From IMG/VR virus record IMGVR_UViG_3300030118_002047, positions 1 to 26,372 of that record: a DNA stretch of 26,372 bases. One strand, written 5' to 3'. The notes under the pieces were generated by a model, which made no database searches, had not been told where the DNA came from, and saw only the letters and a list, made by a program, of their open reading frames with translations. Shown piece by piece: positions 25,247 through 26,372 of the stretch. Position numbers and translations under genes: made by a program. Numbering within the stretch: position 1 is the stretch's first letter; each line of letters begins with the position of its first letter. The stretch is from a virus.

Positions 25247-26347
25247 CTAAACTTTGTCCGCTGCGAACATCCAGCCGTTCTCTGCGCAGAACTTCGTCCA
25301 GTTGGCGTTCTTGCTAATCATGGAACGGTTGGGGTTCTTGGGGTTTCTGACCGCATGGGCAAACAAACCTTTCTCGTCTTGGTCGAGCCGGTTGAGATAG
25401 GTCACGTAGGCATCCACGCATTTGCTGTCGATGTCCGACAACATCCGAGTGATGACCATGCACCGTGCTGGCCCCGATGTGGGTATCATCGCGCTATCGG
25501 GTGATTGCTTGATGGAATCCAGCGTGGGCAGTTGATCTGCTAGTCGAATGAATGTCATCAGGTCAGTAGCCGCGCTGTAACCAATCGTACCTATCAATGC
25601 AGCGGTCAGTGTCTGGTCGTCCATGTTTGCACGATTCTGCACAATGAATGCCGCTTTGGTGACAGACCGTGGCGTGGTACATGCCACCCGATCCGTTGCG
25701 CGGGGATGGTCGATAAACGTATTGTCTTCTGGATTTTCAACATCGCGAAAGTCTTGGAACACTTTGTTCTTGTTCTCCAAGACCCAGCCAGAAACAATCG
25801 GCTCCAGATCATTGGGTATGGCGTAGTCTTCTACCCACTGCACACCGTGGGGTGATCTAAGCTCTATGCAGGTCATGCGGTTGAGTGCATGTGCAGGTAA
25901 CAAGTCACCCAGCTTCTCTACCCCAAGGTTGCCGGTAGAGATGACGATGGAGTCTTTGTGTAACTTGTACTGCGCAAACATTCGTTCAAGCCCGAGCCGC
26001 ATACACGGTGTCTTCACTGTCGGCGAAGCCTTGGGTAGCTCGTCCAACAGAATAATCAGTGGCTTGTTCAAGTGCAGACCCAGCGACTCGTTGGCTACAA
26101 AAGAAACACTGTCACCCTCTTCTGCATCCTTGAACCGTGGAATCGCTAGGTCACCCGCTTCTAGCATGGTTGTGTCAACGTAGCGCGGCTCGTGTGTTGG
26201 CAGTTTCTCAGCCAGCATTTGTAACAGCGTAGTCTTGCCCACACCCTTGAGACCTTGGACGTGCACCCAGTTGGTCTTGCCGATAGCCATGATTAGCTCC
26301 ACGACTTGATCGTGATTGAGTGCGTACATTCTTGATAGATTGCTCAT
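25247..26347 (-). CDS. MoxR-type AAA+ ATPase
   Basis: The 366-residue ATPase has Walker A GLKGVGKTT (residues 32-40) and Walker B LIILLDELP (97-105, D102/E103), then a sensor-1-like VISTGN and an arginine-bearing LNRMTCIELRSP segment. The order and spacing fit MoxR-type ATPases. C-terminal residues 210-366 form a helical lid-like region. AAGGGA precedes the ATG. The next gene encodes the zincin-VWA partner, the usual MoxR arrangement. The two together likely remodel a protein or insert metal. The gene is complete and its promoter probably lies beyond the right edge. Confidence 0.8.
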   Translation of the reverse strand: MSNLSRMYALNHDQVVELIMAIGKTNWVHVQGLKGVGKTTLLQMLAEKLPTHEPRYVDTTMLEAGDLAIPRFKDAEEGDSVSFVANESLGLHLNKPLIILLDELPKASPTVKTPCMRLGLERMFAQYKLHKDSIVISTGNLGVEKLGDLLPAHALNRMTCIELRSPHGVQWVEDYAIPNDLEPIVSGWVLENKNKVFQDFRDVENPEDNTFIDHPRATDRVACTTPRSVTKAAFIVQNRANMDDQTLTAALIGTIGYSAATDLMTFIRLADQLPTLDSIKQSPDSAMIPTSGPARCMVITRMLSDIDSKCVDAYVTYLNRLDQDEKGLFAHAVRNPKNPNRSMISKNANWTKFCAENGWMFAADKV

Positions 26348-26372
26348 AATTTTCCCTTACAAAGTTTTGTTA
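26348..26372 (-). promoter_or_regulatory. Leader of the MoxR-type ATPase gene, cut by the window edge
   Basis: The leftward strand shows TAACAAAAC at the edge, then TTTGTAAGGGAAAATT before the ATG. The AAGGGA ribosome site is shared with 23321-23331. The terminal TAACAAA matches the end of the palindrome arm at 23374-23397, so a second operator could be cut here, but seven bases prove little. Confidence 0.35.

Overview
The window reads as a gene-dense piece of a double-stranded DNA phage genome, most likely an uncultured marine phage with a podovirus-like internal-protein set. The host cannot be named from the sequence. Supporting evidence: almost no intergenic DNA, chains of start/stop overlaps, a virion block facing a replication block, a family A DNA polymerase with a phage-type SSB, Cas4-like nuclease, SNF2-type helicase and VRR-NUC, and virion proteins carrying the glycine-rich AQGGI-type peptides that I recall from marine metagenomic phages. 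No terminase, portal, capsid, integrase, RNA polymerase, lysis gene, tRNA, CRISPR array or insertion sequence is visible, so this is a fragment.

Region 1 (1-10785, rightward) holds five genes joined by 1- to 4-base overlaps, a strictly coupled virion operon. The first gene is cut by the left edge. It has 69-residue repeats, a dockerin-like calcium loop and a polyglutamine tract. Next come a 231-residue protein with a recurrent marine-phage C-terminal domain, then 324-, 619- and 2048-residue proteins whose order and rising size recall the T7 gp14-gp15-gp16 ejection proteins. The 2048-residue protein carries a zincin (HEMTH) metallopeptidase-like domain. Four of the five share a glycine-rich peptide.

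Region 2 (10786-10883) is the convergence point, with an imperfect GC-rich hairpin.

Region 3 (10884-22345, leftward) is the DNA replication and recombination module. In transcription order it has two small genes, VRR-NUC nuclease, an unknown protein, a DUF3310-like protein with an AT-hook-like N-terminus, a small acidic protein, DNA polymerase A, Cas4-like nuclease, a small HNH-like basic protein, SNF2-type helicase, a coiled-coil protein, a small HTH protein, a zinc-finger-like protein, SSB, an AEP primase-helicase fusion and a 73-residue protein. An intrinsic-terminator-like element with a competing hairpin lies between SSB and primase-helicase.

Region 4 (22362-26372, leftward) is the accessory part. 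It has a MoxR-type AAA+ ATPase, a zincin plus VWA-like partner, a small papain/C39-like cysteine peptidase, a two-helix membrane protein, then an unrecognised 317-residue protein. Before the last of these lies a short AT-rich gap with a perfect 24-base palindrome and a perfect DnaA-box match. The AAA+/VWA genes look somewhat richer in GC than the rest. This chaperone/peptidase cluster and the regulatory gap are the parts I would look at first for new biology.
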